From assembly GCA_013698285.1 (NCBI GenBank), contig JACCVE010000279.1, positions 1-5,802 of the forward strand: a DNA stretch of 5,802 nt. The letters run 5' to 3'. This stretch comes from Chloroflexia bacterium. Its GTDB lineage: Bacteria > Chloroflexota > Chloroflexia > Thermomicrobiales > UBA6265. The position numbers and the translations under genes were made by a program. The notes beneath the pieces are model-generated. The model did not search any database. It was given only the letters and a program-made list of their open reading frames with translations, and was not told the DNA's origin. How positions within the stretch are numbered: the stretch's first letter is position 1; every line of letters starts with the position of its first letter. Positions 1 to 5,036 of this stretch are shown here, in pieces.

Positions 1-2
1 CG

Positions 3-188
3 TCGAATCGAGCGCTGGCCCAGCACCTCTTCGTGAGTGAGAACACGGTCAAGTATCACCTCCGGAACATCCTCGCCAAGCTGCATCTCCAGAACCGGTC
101 CCAGGTGATCGCCTACGCGCTCCGGCACGACCTCGTCGCCCGGCCAGACGCCTCCTCCTCTCCCGAAACGCCGCGACCTACCCGCTAG
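3..188 (+). CDS. LuxR/NarL-type transcriptional regulator, C-terminal HTH (5' partial)
   Basis: The open frame enters from the left edge and ends at TAG 186-188, giving 61 residues. It carries the hallmark of a GerE/LuxR DNA-binding domain: SNRALAQHLFVSENTVKYH is the second and recognition helix region, with the family's S-x-N-T-V-K-x-H core. It is followed by LRNILAKLHLQNRSQV, the fourth-helix segment (family pattern I-x-x-K-L-x-x-x-x-R). The tail after ALRHDLVAR is a short Pro/Ser/Thr-rich end with no further domain. The N-terminal receiver or sensory part lies outside the window, so I cannot say whether this is a two-component response regulator or a stand-alone LuxR protein. It lies upstream of the DoxX/copper-oxidase block on the same strand, so it is a candidate regulator of that block by proximity only. 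Family assignment is firm; target genes are unknown. Confidence 0.9.
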   Translation, partial: SNRALAQHLFVSENTVKYHLRNILAKLHLQNRSQVIAYALRHDLVARPDASSSPETPRPTR

Positions 189-194
189 GGTAGG
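177..194 (+). terminator. perfect 7-bp hairpin across the LuxR-gene stop codon
   Basis: CCTACCC (177-183) and GGGTAGG (188-194) are perfect inverted arms around a GCTA loop, and the TAG stop (186-188) spans the loop and the right arm. No T-run follows, so this is not a classical intrinsic terminator. It may be a weak terminator, an mRNA 3'-end stabiliser or an operator. A further CCTACC half-copy lies at 261-266, upstream of the first DoxX start, which slightly favours a protein-binding reading. Confidence 0.35.
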
Positions 195-224
195 CCTCGA
201 CCACCCGAAAACGCGTCCACCAAA

Positions 225-245
225 CCACCCCAATCGTCGGGGTGG
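225..245 (+). promoter_or_regulatory. GC-rich 7-bp inverted repeat upstream of the first DoxX gene
   Basis: CCACCCC (225-231) and GGGGTGG (239-245) are perfect arms separated by seven bases. The element lies in the 116-base gap between the regulator and the first DoxX gene, 60 bases before the chosen ATG. It could be the second hairpin of a tandem terminator with 177-194, or an operator. No T-tract and no convincing -35/-10 pair are visible in this gap. Three GATC tetranucleotides crowd positions 272-284 just before the ribosome binding site. Confidence 0.3.
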
Positions 246-304
246 CAACGCTGAGCCGACCCTACCATTGTGATCAGATCGATCGCGAGGGTGAGGGCAG
301 ACGG

Positions 305-808
305 ATGGTGCACGGGCGACGGGTCATTGACGTCCCCTCGATGACAGGTCAGGTCCAGGACCCAAGCATCGTTCGTGTCCTGCTGTGCGATCTCCGCTTG
401 TCTTGGGTGTGGCTCGCATTGCGACTCGCACTCGGATGGTCCTGGTTCGATGCCGGATGGCGCCACCTCGAGAACCCGGTCTGGTCGGCTCATCGGAGGG
501 GACCGGTCCAGTTCTTCGCGGTCGCCGAAATACTGATCGGCATCGCGCTGATCCTCGGACTCCTCACTGGACTTGCCGCCATGGTCGGCGGAATCCTGAG
601 CGTGGGCACCATGGTGACCGGCGCCGCGGTCATGACGCCCGTCCCGTTGTCGATCACCGTCGTGCTGATCCTGGCGTGGAAGACGGCCGGTTGGGTCGGA
701 TTCGACCGCTGGCTGCTCCCGGTGATGGGGATGCCCTGGGACGGTGGCTCGCTCTTCCGCACACGGTCAACGTCGAGGCCGAGGGGAGGGTCGCAACGAT
801 TGGAGTGA
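305..808 (+). CDS. minimal DoxX-family integral membrane protein
   Basis: A 167-residue hydrophobic protein of the DoxX/DoxD superfamily. The ATG at 305 is preferred because GAGGG (293-297) sits 7 bases upstream. A GTG at 242 would add 21 unconvincing residues and lies inside the inverted repeat. After a polar N-terminus, a first membrane segment around residues 30-50 (WVWLALRLALGWSWFDAGW) is followed by a QFFAVAEILIG segment with Glu75, a Gly-rich pair of helices, and a last helix ending AGWVGFDRWLLPVMGMPW. This order matches the second DoxX gene of the window (2047-2877): W-L-x-L-R, A-G, a Glu helix, then W-K-x-A-G-x-x-G-x-D-R-W-x-L-P-x-x-G-x-P-W. The copy lacks that protein's two N-terminal spans and its central aromatic loop. 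DoxX relatives are linked to quinone reduction (DoxDA thiosulfate:quinone oxidoreductase) or membrane redox complexes; no substrate can be read from this sequence. Likely co-transcribed with the copper oxidase downstream. Confidence 0.85.
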   Translation: MVHGRRVIDVPSMTGQVQDPSIVRVLLCDLRLSWVWLALRLALGWSWFDAGWRHLENPVWSAHRRGPVQFFAVAEILIGIALILGLLTGLAAMVGGILSVGTMVTGAAVMTPVPLSITVVLILAWKTAGWVGFDRWLLPVMGMPWDGGSLFRTRSTSRPRGGSQRLE

Positions 809-870
809 GCATGCGCCGCGGTCGCACCGGAACGGTTGGATCACCATCGGCATCGGGGCACGGACCTCAT

Positions 871-874
871 GGAG
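871..874 (+). promoter_or_regulatory. ribosome binding site that sets the copper-oxidase start
   Basis: GGAG at 871-874 lies 8 bases before GTG 883, which is good spacing. It lies 17 bases before ATG 892, which is too far. This favours the GTG start, although ATG 892 remains possible. Either choice keeps the whole Tat signal. Confidence 0.5.
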
Positions 875-882
875 CACAGACA

Positions 883-1998
883 GTGAACGGCATGAACAGC
901 GTGAAAGAGACCAAGCTGCCAGTCTCACGGCGCCGCTTCGCGGGCCTGATGGGCCTGCTGGGGGCGGGCGCGGTCGGCACGGCGATGTCTCCGATCTCGA
1001 TCACGGTCCAACGCCAACCAGACGCCGCCGCCGAGTCTGCCGCCGAAACCCTACCCGACCACGCCATCGAGCACGTGCCGGTGGCCAACCTGGCGAGCCA
1101 GGCGACGGGCGCGGACGAGATGACGGCCGACGAGATGGACGCCATGCACGAGGCCGGCATCCTGGCCTTCCCGGCCCAGACCGCCGGCCTCGGCGGCCAG
1201 CCGCTCGAGTTCGAGATGGACGGCGACGTCAAGGTGTTCCGCCTTACCTGCGGGGTCACGAACTGGGAGTTCGCCCCGGGCCAGTTCGTCGAGGCCTGGA
1301 CCTACAACGGGGTCACCCCGGGGCCGGAGATCCGGGTCACGGAGGGCGACACCGTCCGGATCGAGGTGACGAACGGCCTGCCCCAGAGCACGGCGGTCCA
1401 CTGGCACGGCCTGATGCTGCCGAACGACCAGGACGGCGTGCCCTTCATCACCCAGCCGCCGATCAAGCCGGGCGAGACCTTCACCTACCAGTTCCCGATC
1501 CGGGACGGCAACGCCGGGACGCACATGTATCACGCCCACCACAACTCCGCCTTCCAGGTGACGCGGGGGATGCTGGGGCCCTTCATCATCGAGCCGCGCA
1601 ACCCCGCCACCCGGCCGGCGTTCGACCGGGAGTACACGATCGTGCTGAACGACGGGCCGATCGGGGCCTTCAGCCTGAACGGCAAGAGCTTCCCGGCGAC
1701 CCATCCGCTGGTCGCCAAGCTGGGCGAGAAGGTGCTGATCCGGTACATGAACGAGGGGATGATGATCCACCCGATGCACCTGCACGGGATGCCGATGCTG
1801 GTGACCGCCGCCGACGGCTACCTCCTCCCCCAGCCCTACCGGTGCGACACGCTCAACATCGCCCCCGGGCAGCGATTCGAGACCATCGTCGAGGCGACCG
1901 AGGTCGGCACCTGGGCCTTCCACTGCCACATCCTGAGCCACGCCGAGACGGACCACGGCATGTTCGGGATGGTCACCGTCCTCATTGTCCAGCCCTAG
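883..1998 (+). CDS. Tat-exported two-domain multicopper oxidase
   Basis: A 371-residue protein (368 from ATG 892). A twin-arginine signal, S-R-R-R-F-A at residues 15-20 followed by a Gly/Leu/Ala-rich stretch, predicts folded export by Tat. Cleavage is probably within residues 35-55. A Met/acid segment (residues 78-90, DEMTADEMDAMHE) precedes two cupredoxin domains, roughly residues 105-235 and 245-371. All four copper motifs are present: H-W-H-G (H173, H175), H-A-H (H217, H219), H-P-M-H-L-H (H296, H299, H301) and H-C-H-x-x-x-H (H347, C348, H349, H353). This fits one type 1 site in domain 2 plus a type 2/type 3 trinuclear cluster. Domain 1 has no type 1 Cys, so it is not a NirK-type nitrite reductase. 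The middle domain of three-domain laccases is absent, matching type-B two-domain oxidases, which work as trimers. It probably oxidises a phenol, Cu(I) or another one-electron donor with O2; the substrate is unknown. The open frame runs back to 385 inside the DoxX gene, but nothing before 883 looks coding. Confidence 0.93.
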   Translation: MNGMNSVKETKLPVSRRRFAGLMGLLGAGAVGTAMSPISITVQRQPDAAAESAAETLPDHAIEHVPVANLASQATGADEMTADEMDAMHEAGILAFPAQTAGLGGQPLEFEMDGDVKVFRLTCGVTNWEFAPGQFVEAWTYNGVTPGPEIRVTEGDTVRIEVTNGLPQSTAVHWHGLMLPNDQDGVPFITQPPIKPGETFTYQFPIRDGNAGTHMYHAHHNSAFQVTRGMLGPFIIEPRNPATRPAFDREYTIVLNDGPIGAFSLNGKSFPATHPLVAKLGEKVLIRYMNEGMMIHPMHLHGMPMLVTAADGYLLPQPYRCDTLNIAPGQRFETIVEATEVGTWAFHCHILSHAETDHGMFGMVTVLIVQP

Positions 1999-2010
1999 CG
2001 CCGCCCATCC

Positions 2011-2020
2011 GGTCCGATCG
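2011..2020 (+). repeat. GGTCCGATCG element, copy 1 (36 bases before a start codon)
   Basis: A ten-base word in the 48-base gap between the copper oxidase and the second DoxX gene, beginning exactly 36 bases before ATG 2047. An identical word begins exactly 36 bases before the first cupin's ATG (copy 2, 3993-4002). Its role is unknown. GATC-containing words are common in this DNA, so chance is a real possibility. Confidence 0.3.
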
Positions 2021-2046
2021 CGAGTCCCGAAGAAAGCAGGTTCACC

Positions 2047-2877
2047 ATGACCACGTCGCGAACCGTCACACTCACCGCGATCGCCGCGGGACTCTACGTC
2101 TTCCTGTGCTGGGCCTTCGCCGACGGCCTGTTCACCGGGAACTGGTGGAACACCGACGACATCGCTGGCTCGGCGGTCTTCACCTACGTCCTCCTCGGCC
2201 TGATCATCGGGGCAGGGTTCGTCCAGGCCCGACGACTCCCGGCGTCCTGGTCGCCGCCGCGGAGCCGGACGGATTCGACCCCCGCCGGGCAGGTCGATGA
2301 CCCCGTCTTCTGGAAACTCCTGCTCGGGAACGTCTACCTCTCGATCCTCTGGCTACCGCTCCGCTTCTTCGTCGGTCGGGAGTGGCTGACCGCCGGTGAG
2401 CACAAGCTCCGGGATAGCGCCTGGATGGACGGTGGCACGGCGCTGGTGGCCCCGGGCGAGGCGATGGGCTTCTGGGAACGCATCGTCGTGATCCCCGAGC
2501 AGGGGCGGCCCGCCATCACCTACGGCTGGTACCGCGACTTCCTCCAGTACCTGATCGATCAGGAGTGGCAGTCTGGCTTCGCGAAGATGATCGCGATCGG
2601 CGAGTTCCTGGTCGGGGTCGGACTGGTCGTCGGGGCGCTGGTCGGGATCGCGGCCTTCTTCGGGACGCTTCTCAACTTCAACTTCCTGCTGGCCGGCACG
2701 GCCAGCACCAATCCGCTCCTCTTCGGTCTCGGGGTGTTCCTGGTCCTGGGCTGGAAGGTCGCTGGCCACTGGGGTCTCGACCGTTGGATCCTCCCGGCGC
2801 TCGGGACGCCTTGGAAGCCACTTCCCCGGTTCATGTCGGAGCCATCGCGGGGGGGATCACGGGAAGCCGTGGGATAG
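2047..2877 (+). CDS. DoxX-family membrane protein, long form with two extra N-terminal spans
   Basis: A 276-residue integral membrane protein. Two N-terminal spans (about residues 8-28 and 40-60) are joined by an aromatic W-W turn. They are followed by a polar Ser/Pro/Arg linker and then a DoxX core. The core begins at VYLSILWLPLRFFVGREWL (third span) with A-G-x-H-K-L. It continues through a soluble aromatic insert containing G-F-W-E-R and I-T-Y-G-W-Y-R-D-F-L, then a helix with Glu186 (A-I-G-E-F-L-V-G), a Gly/Phe/Asn-rich pair of spans, and the terminal G-W-K-V-A-G-H-W-G-L-D-R-W-I-L-P. This matches the architecture of DoxX proteins annotated as membrane redox or quinone-linked subunits. The start ATG 2047 has only a weak AGG (2038-2040) upstream. 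The gene follows the copper oxidase by 48 bases and precedes the unknown membrane protein by 31, suggesting one transcript. It is a diverged paralogue of 305-808. Electron transfer with quinones is inferred from the family, not shown by cofactor motifs. Confidence 0.88.
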   Translation: MTTSRTVTLTAIAAGLYVFLCWAFADGLFTGNWWNTDDIAGSAVFTYVLLGLIIGAGFVQARRLPASWSPPRSRTDSTPAGQVDDPVFWKLLLGNVYLSILWLPLRFFVGREWLTAGEHKLRDSAWMDGGTALVAPGEAMGFWERIVVIPEQGRPAITYGWYRDFLQYLIDQEWQSGFAKMIAIGEFLVGVGLVVGALVGIAAFFGTLLNFNFLLAGTASTNPLLFGLGVFLVLGWKVAGHWGLDRWILPALGTPWKPLPRFMSEPSRGGSREAVG

Positions 2878-2908
2878 GGCATCAGACCCATCAGGAAGGA
2901 TGCATACC

Positions 2909-3808
2909 ATGGGTCCATCCAGTTTCTCCAATCGAGCGGCTGGTCTCGGCTCGATCACCCTTGGTGTCGGGATCGCGGCCAGCGCGGTCTTGGGCCCGCT
3001 CGCCCTCAAGGTCATCTCGTTCCGCACGTCCGCCAATATCGAGGACCAGTTCGTCGGGGGCGAGGTCGTCTCTCTCGGCGTCGTTGCCCCCGCCGCGATC
3101 GCCGCCGGCGTGCTGTGGCTGCGAGGTCATCCCCTTGCCCCCGCGCTGGTCCTCGGGCCGGCCCTCTACGCCGTCTACACCTACACGACGGTCGTGATCG
3201 GGCAGGAGTACGCCCGCTACGACGGGAATGTCGAACGGTTCTTTCCGCTCTACGCCGGGTTGGTCGCCGGCGGTGCGGCCATCGCCGCCCACGCCTGGTC
3301 ACGGCTGGGCGAGGCCCAGGTGCCCATGCCCTCCGACGGCCTCCGGCGCACGGTGGCCGGCATCTTCCTCGGCCTCGGAGGCTTCTTCGCACTGGCGTGG
3401 ACTGCCCAGATCCGCCTGGTCGTCACCGGCAATCCAACGGCCGAGTACGAGGAGGGACCGACTCTCTTCTGGCTCATCAAGTTCTTGGACTTCAGCTTCA
3501 TGATCCCCCTGCTCATCGCGAGCGGTGTCGGCCTCCTGCGCCGGCACCCGGCGGCGATCAAAGCCGCCTACGGATTGGCCGTCTTCGCGACCTGCCTGGC
3601 CGGGTCGATCACGGGCATGGCCGCGATTATGCAGCTCAAGGGAGACCCGTCTGCCCAGCCCGCGATGCTGGTGGTCCTGTCGCCGGCGACGGCTGGACTG
3701 GCCATCGTCACAGCGCGCCTCCTCCGCTCCTACGTGAGTGGGACGAGCCGGCACACCGCGACCGCGATCGTATCAACGGTACGCAAACCACTCGCCGGTG
3801 CGAGGTGA
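2909..3808 (+). CDS. unrecognised polytopic membrane protein, about eight spans
   Basis: A 299-residue hydrophobic protein that I cannot place in a named family. ATG 2909 is chosen because AGGAAGGA (2893-2900) lies 8 bases upstream; the in-frame ATG at 2900 overlaps that site. Spans by eye fall near residues 12-36, 52-72, 74-98, 111-130, 147-168, 190-212, 220-245 and 255-277. The most distinctive part follows span 3: aromatic Y-A-V-Y-T-Y-T-T-V-V-I-G, then Q-E-Y-A-R-Y-D-G-N-V-E-R-F-F-P-L-Y entering span 4. This conserved-looking loop of charged and aromatic residues could be a functional site. A second loop before span 6 reads T-A-E-Y-E-E-G-P. There is one Cys and no CxxC, haem or iron-sulfur motif. 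The gene ends the DoxX/copper-oxidase run, 31 bases after the long DoxX gene, and its stop abuts an 11-bp stem. A partner role in the same envelope module is inferred from position only. Confidence 0.8.
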   Translation: MGPSSFSNRAAGLGSITLGVGIAASAVLGPLALKVISFRTSANIEDQFVGGEVVSLGVVAPAAIAAGVLWLRGHPLAPALVLGPALYAVYTYTTVVIGQEYARYDGNVERFFPLYAGLVAGGAAIAAHAWSRLGEAQVPMPSDGLRRTVAGIFLGLGGFFALAWTAQIRLVVTGNPTAEYEEGPTLFWLIKFLDFSFMIPLLIASGVGLLRRHPAAIKAAYGLAVFATCLAGSITGMAAIMQLKGDPSAQPAMLVVLSPATAGLAIVTARLLRSYVSGTSRHTATAIVSTVRKPLAGAR

Positions 3809-3860
3809 GGCGGTTGTCCCGAGGTGACGCTGCCTGGTCGCTTCTCCGCGGACAATCGCC
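3809..3860 (+). terminator. 11-bp stem immediately after the membrane-protein stop codon
   Basis: GGCGGTTGTCC (3809-3819) pairs with GGACAATCGCC (3850-3860) over 11 positions, ten Watson-Crick and one G-U. The loop is 30 bases. The left arm starts at the base after TGA 3806-3808. There is no T-run, so it could be a factor-dependent 3' end, a protective hairpin or a factor-independent terminator of the T-less kind. It fits as the end of the four-gene block. Confidence 0.45.
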
Positions 3861-4012
3861 GTACCGAGCACCCGGCGGCCACGATCTCGCGGGATCCGTG
3901 ACGGCTACAGGCAGAGACCGGCCTCCGAGCAGTGGCCGGATCGAGCGGGCGATCGTTTGAGGCTGAAGAGGATCGACACGGACGTGAAAAGCGGTCCGAT
4001 CGGCCGGCACAC
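3861..4012. other. non-coding gap before the cupin genes
   Basis: No credible gene lies between the stem at 3809-3860 and the cupin ribosome binding site. The gap contains a perfect 6-bp inverted repeat, CCGGCC (3918-3923) with GGCCGG (3934-3939), spaced by ten bases, and the second GGTCCGATCG copy (3993-4002). This is where a promoter for the cupin pair would be expected, but no clear -35/-10 pair is visible. Confidence 0.5.
3993..4002 (+). repeat. GGTCCGATCG element, copy 2 (36 bases before a start codon)
   Basis: Identical to 2011-2020 and at the same distance (36 bases from the first base of the word to the ATG) from the first cupin's start at 4029. The flanks differ between the copies, so only the ten-base core is shared. 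Possible operator or RNA element; chance is not excluded. Confidence 0.3.
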
Positions 4013-4028
4013 GGGGAGCGCATGACCC

Positions 4029-4484
4029 ATGACATCGACGACAGGGACCGAACCTGACTCACGGGAGCCACGCCCGGTGGATCTCCGTCACCTCGCGCGC
4101 ACCGGGCGTGGGCAGAAACCGGCGTGGGCGTACCAGAGCGCGGACCTGAGCCTCAACCTCATCTCATGCACCGCTGGTCAGGGGGTCGGCACCCATGTCA
4201 ACGCGGAGGTCGACGTGATGGTCGTCGTTATCGATGGGGCGGGTTCGGTAGACATCGACGGACAACGGTATCCGGTCCAACCAGGTCAAGCGGTCATCAT
4301 TCCCAAGGGGTGCCAGCGCGCGACGCGGTGCGACGGCGACCACTTCAGCTACCTGACCTGTCACCGCCGCCGGGCGGGCCTCATGCCGACCGTAGGACAA
4401 CATCATGGGCGCGGCGAGACCCATGACGATACGGCATCGACACCGACGACGCACCGACCGGATGGAGGGAGTACTGCACCATGA
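4029..4484 (+). CDS. cupin-domain protein with atypical metal motifs
   Basis: A 151-residue soluble protein. ATG 4029 is supported by GGGGAG (4013-4018) 10 bases upstream; the ATG at 4022 is out of frame and closes after 11 codons. After about 40 polar residues, a single cupin barrel runs from roughly residue 41 to 115. Motif 1 is H56-V-N58-A-E60-V-D62 leading to V-V-V-I-D-G-A-G, so the usual second His is Asn and an Asp occupies the Glu position. Motif 2 is P92-K-G-C-Q-R97, where the usual His is replaced. The barrel's turns (D-G-Q-R-Y-P-V-Q-P-G-Q-A-V-I-I-P-K-G) are intact, so the fold should form, but a canonical three-His/Glu metal site should not. A hydrophilic Thr/His/Asp-rich tail of about 30 residues has no visible domain. 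Its stop overlaps the next gene's start as ATGA, so translation is probably coupled. Substrate or ligand unknown. Confidence 0.82.
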   Translation: MTSTTGTEPDSREPRPVDLRHLARTGRGQKPAWAYQSADLSLNLISCTAGQGVGTHVNAEVDVMVVVIDGAGSVDIDGQRYPVQPGQAVIIPKGCQRATRCDGDHFSYLTCHRRRAGLMPTVGQHHGRGETHDDTASTPTTHRPDGGSTAP

Positions 4485-4834
4485 CAGATGCGATCCTCGG
4501 CGCCTACGACCTGAACGAAGAGATCCAGCGGTATCCACCCGGCGAAACGGCCGCGGGGCGACGCGCTGAGACGCTCATCAAAGATGACCGGTTGCGCGTG
4601 GTGCTCATCACGATGCGGGCAGGGGCAACGCTCCACGAGCATACCGCCCCAGGGCCGATCACGATCCAGGTGCTGGGGGGGCGATTCGGCGTGACCGCCA
4701 CCGGCGAAGAGCGGGAGATGGGTCCCGGCACCCTTCTCGCGCTCGCGAGCGGCGTGCGACACGCCGTCACGGCACGGGAGGACGGTTCGTTCCTTTTAAC
4801 GATTGGCTGGGCTGCTTCATCATCGACGGAATGA
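4481..4834 (+). CDS. small single-domain cupin protein
   Basis: A 117-residue protein, mostly one cupin barrel from about residue 37 to 110. GGAGGGAG (4464-4471) lies 9 bases before ATG 4481, and the ATG overlaps the preceding stop by four bases. Motif 1 contains H52-E-H54 followed by A-P-G-P-I-T-I-Q63-V-L-G-G. Motif 2 is L-L-A-L-A-S-G-V-R-H94-A-V. The two His of motif 1 plus His94 give a plausible metal site, with Gln63 possibly replacing the usual Glu. The ending F-L-L-T-I-G-W is typical of small stand-alone cupins with an H-x-H...G-P-I-x-I-Q-V-L-x-G pattern. Such proteins are mostly uncharacterised, and no reaction can be assigned. Unlike its upstream partner it keeps a metal site, so the pair may be one active and one non-catalytic subunit; this is inference. 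Confidence 0.88.
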   Translation: MTDAILGAYDLNEEIQRYPPGETAAGRRAETLIKDDRLRVVLITMRAGATLHEHTAPGPITIQVLGGRFGVTATGEEREMGPGTLLALASGVRHAVTAREDGSFLLTIGWAASSSTE

Positions 4835-4855
4835 TGCGGCCCGCCACGAGACCGA

Positions 4856-4912
4856 CCCTCGCGCCGCCAAGATCCCTGACCAGGGCTTGACCGTCACATG
4901 GTGACGCGAGGG
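4856..4912 (+). promoter_or_regulatory. 8-bp inverted repeat enclosing two small hairpins
   Basis: CCCTCGCG (4856-4863) and CGCGAGGG (4905-4912) are perfect arms 41 bases apart. Between them CCCT/AGGG (4874-4877, 4882-4885) and GTCAC/GTGAC (4893-4897, 4901-4905) form two further inverted repeats; the second overlaps the outer arm by one base. The region lies 21 bases after the second cupin's stop and could end that transcript or act as a leader for the next gene. It is not a tRNA: arm lengths and loops do not fit. No T-run follows. Confidence 0.35.
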
Positions 4913-5036
4913 GAAACGCGGTTCAGATGACCGCGGGCCCACCGATATCCCGACCATCAAACTTGACCAGTGAGCGAGACGAGCGCACCTGCTGGATGCG
5001 CGTGGCCAGCCAGCAGCGAACGCTCGGGGAGGACAG

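Noticed and set aside
385..882. N-terminal extension of the oxidase frame back to 385
   Set aside because: It overlaps the DoxX gene out of frame, is Arg/Gly-rich, and would bury the Tat signal inside the protein.
1051..1956. 301-codon open frame on the minus strand
   Set aside because: It lies wholly opposite the copper oxidase, whose motifs are certain. Its product is a Val/Gly/Arg/Asp-rich shadow with no domain, caused by the high G/C wobble content.
883..1998. copper oxidase as a NirK-type nitrite reductase
   Set aside because: NirK has its type 1 Cys in domain 1. Here the only type 1 Cys-containing motif (H-C-H) is in domain 2, and the H-W-H-G and H-A-H motifs of a trinuclear cluster are present.
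744..2300. 518-codon + strand frame overlapping the oxidase and second DoxX gene
   Set aside because: The product is Arg/Pro/Asp-rich and crosses two certain genes; it is a GC-rich frame shadow.
4022..4057. 11-codon frame starting at ATG 4022
   Set aside because: Its distance to the GGGGAG site is only 3 bases and the peptide has no recognisable features; ATG 4029 fits better.
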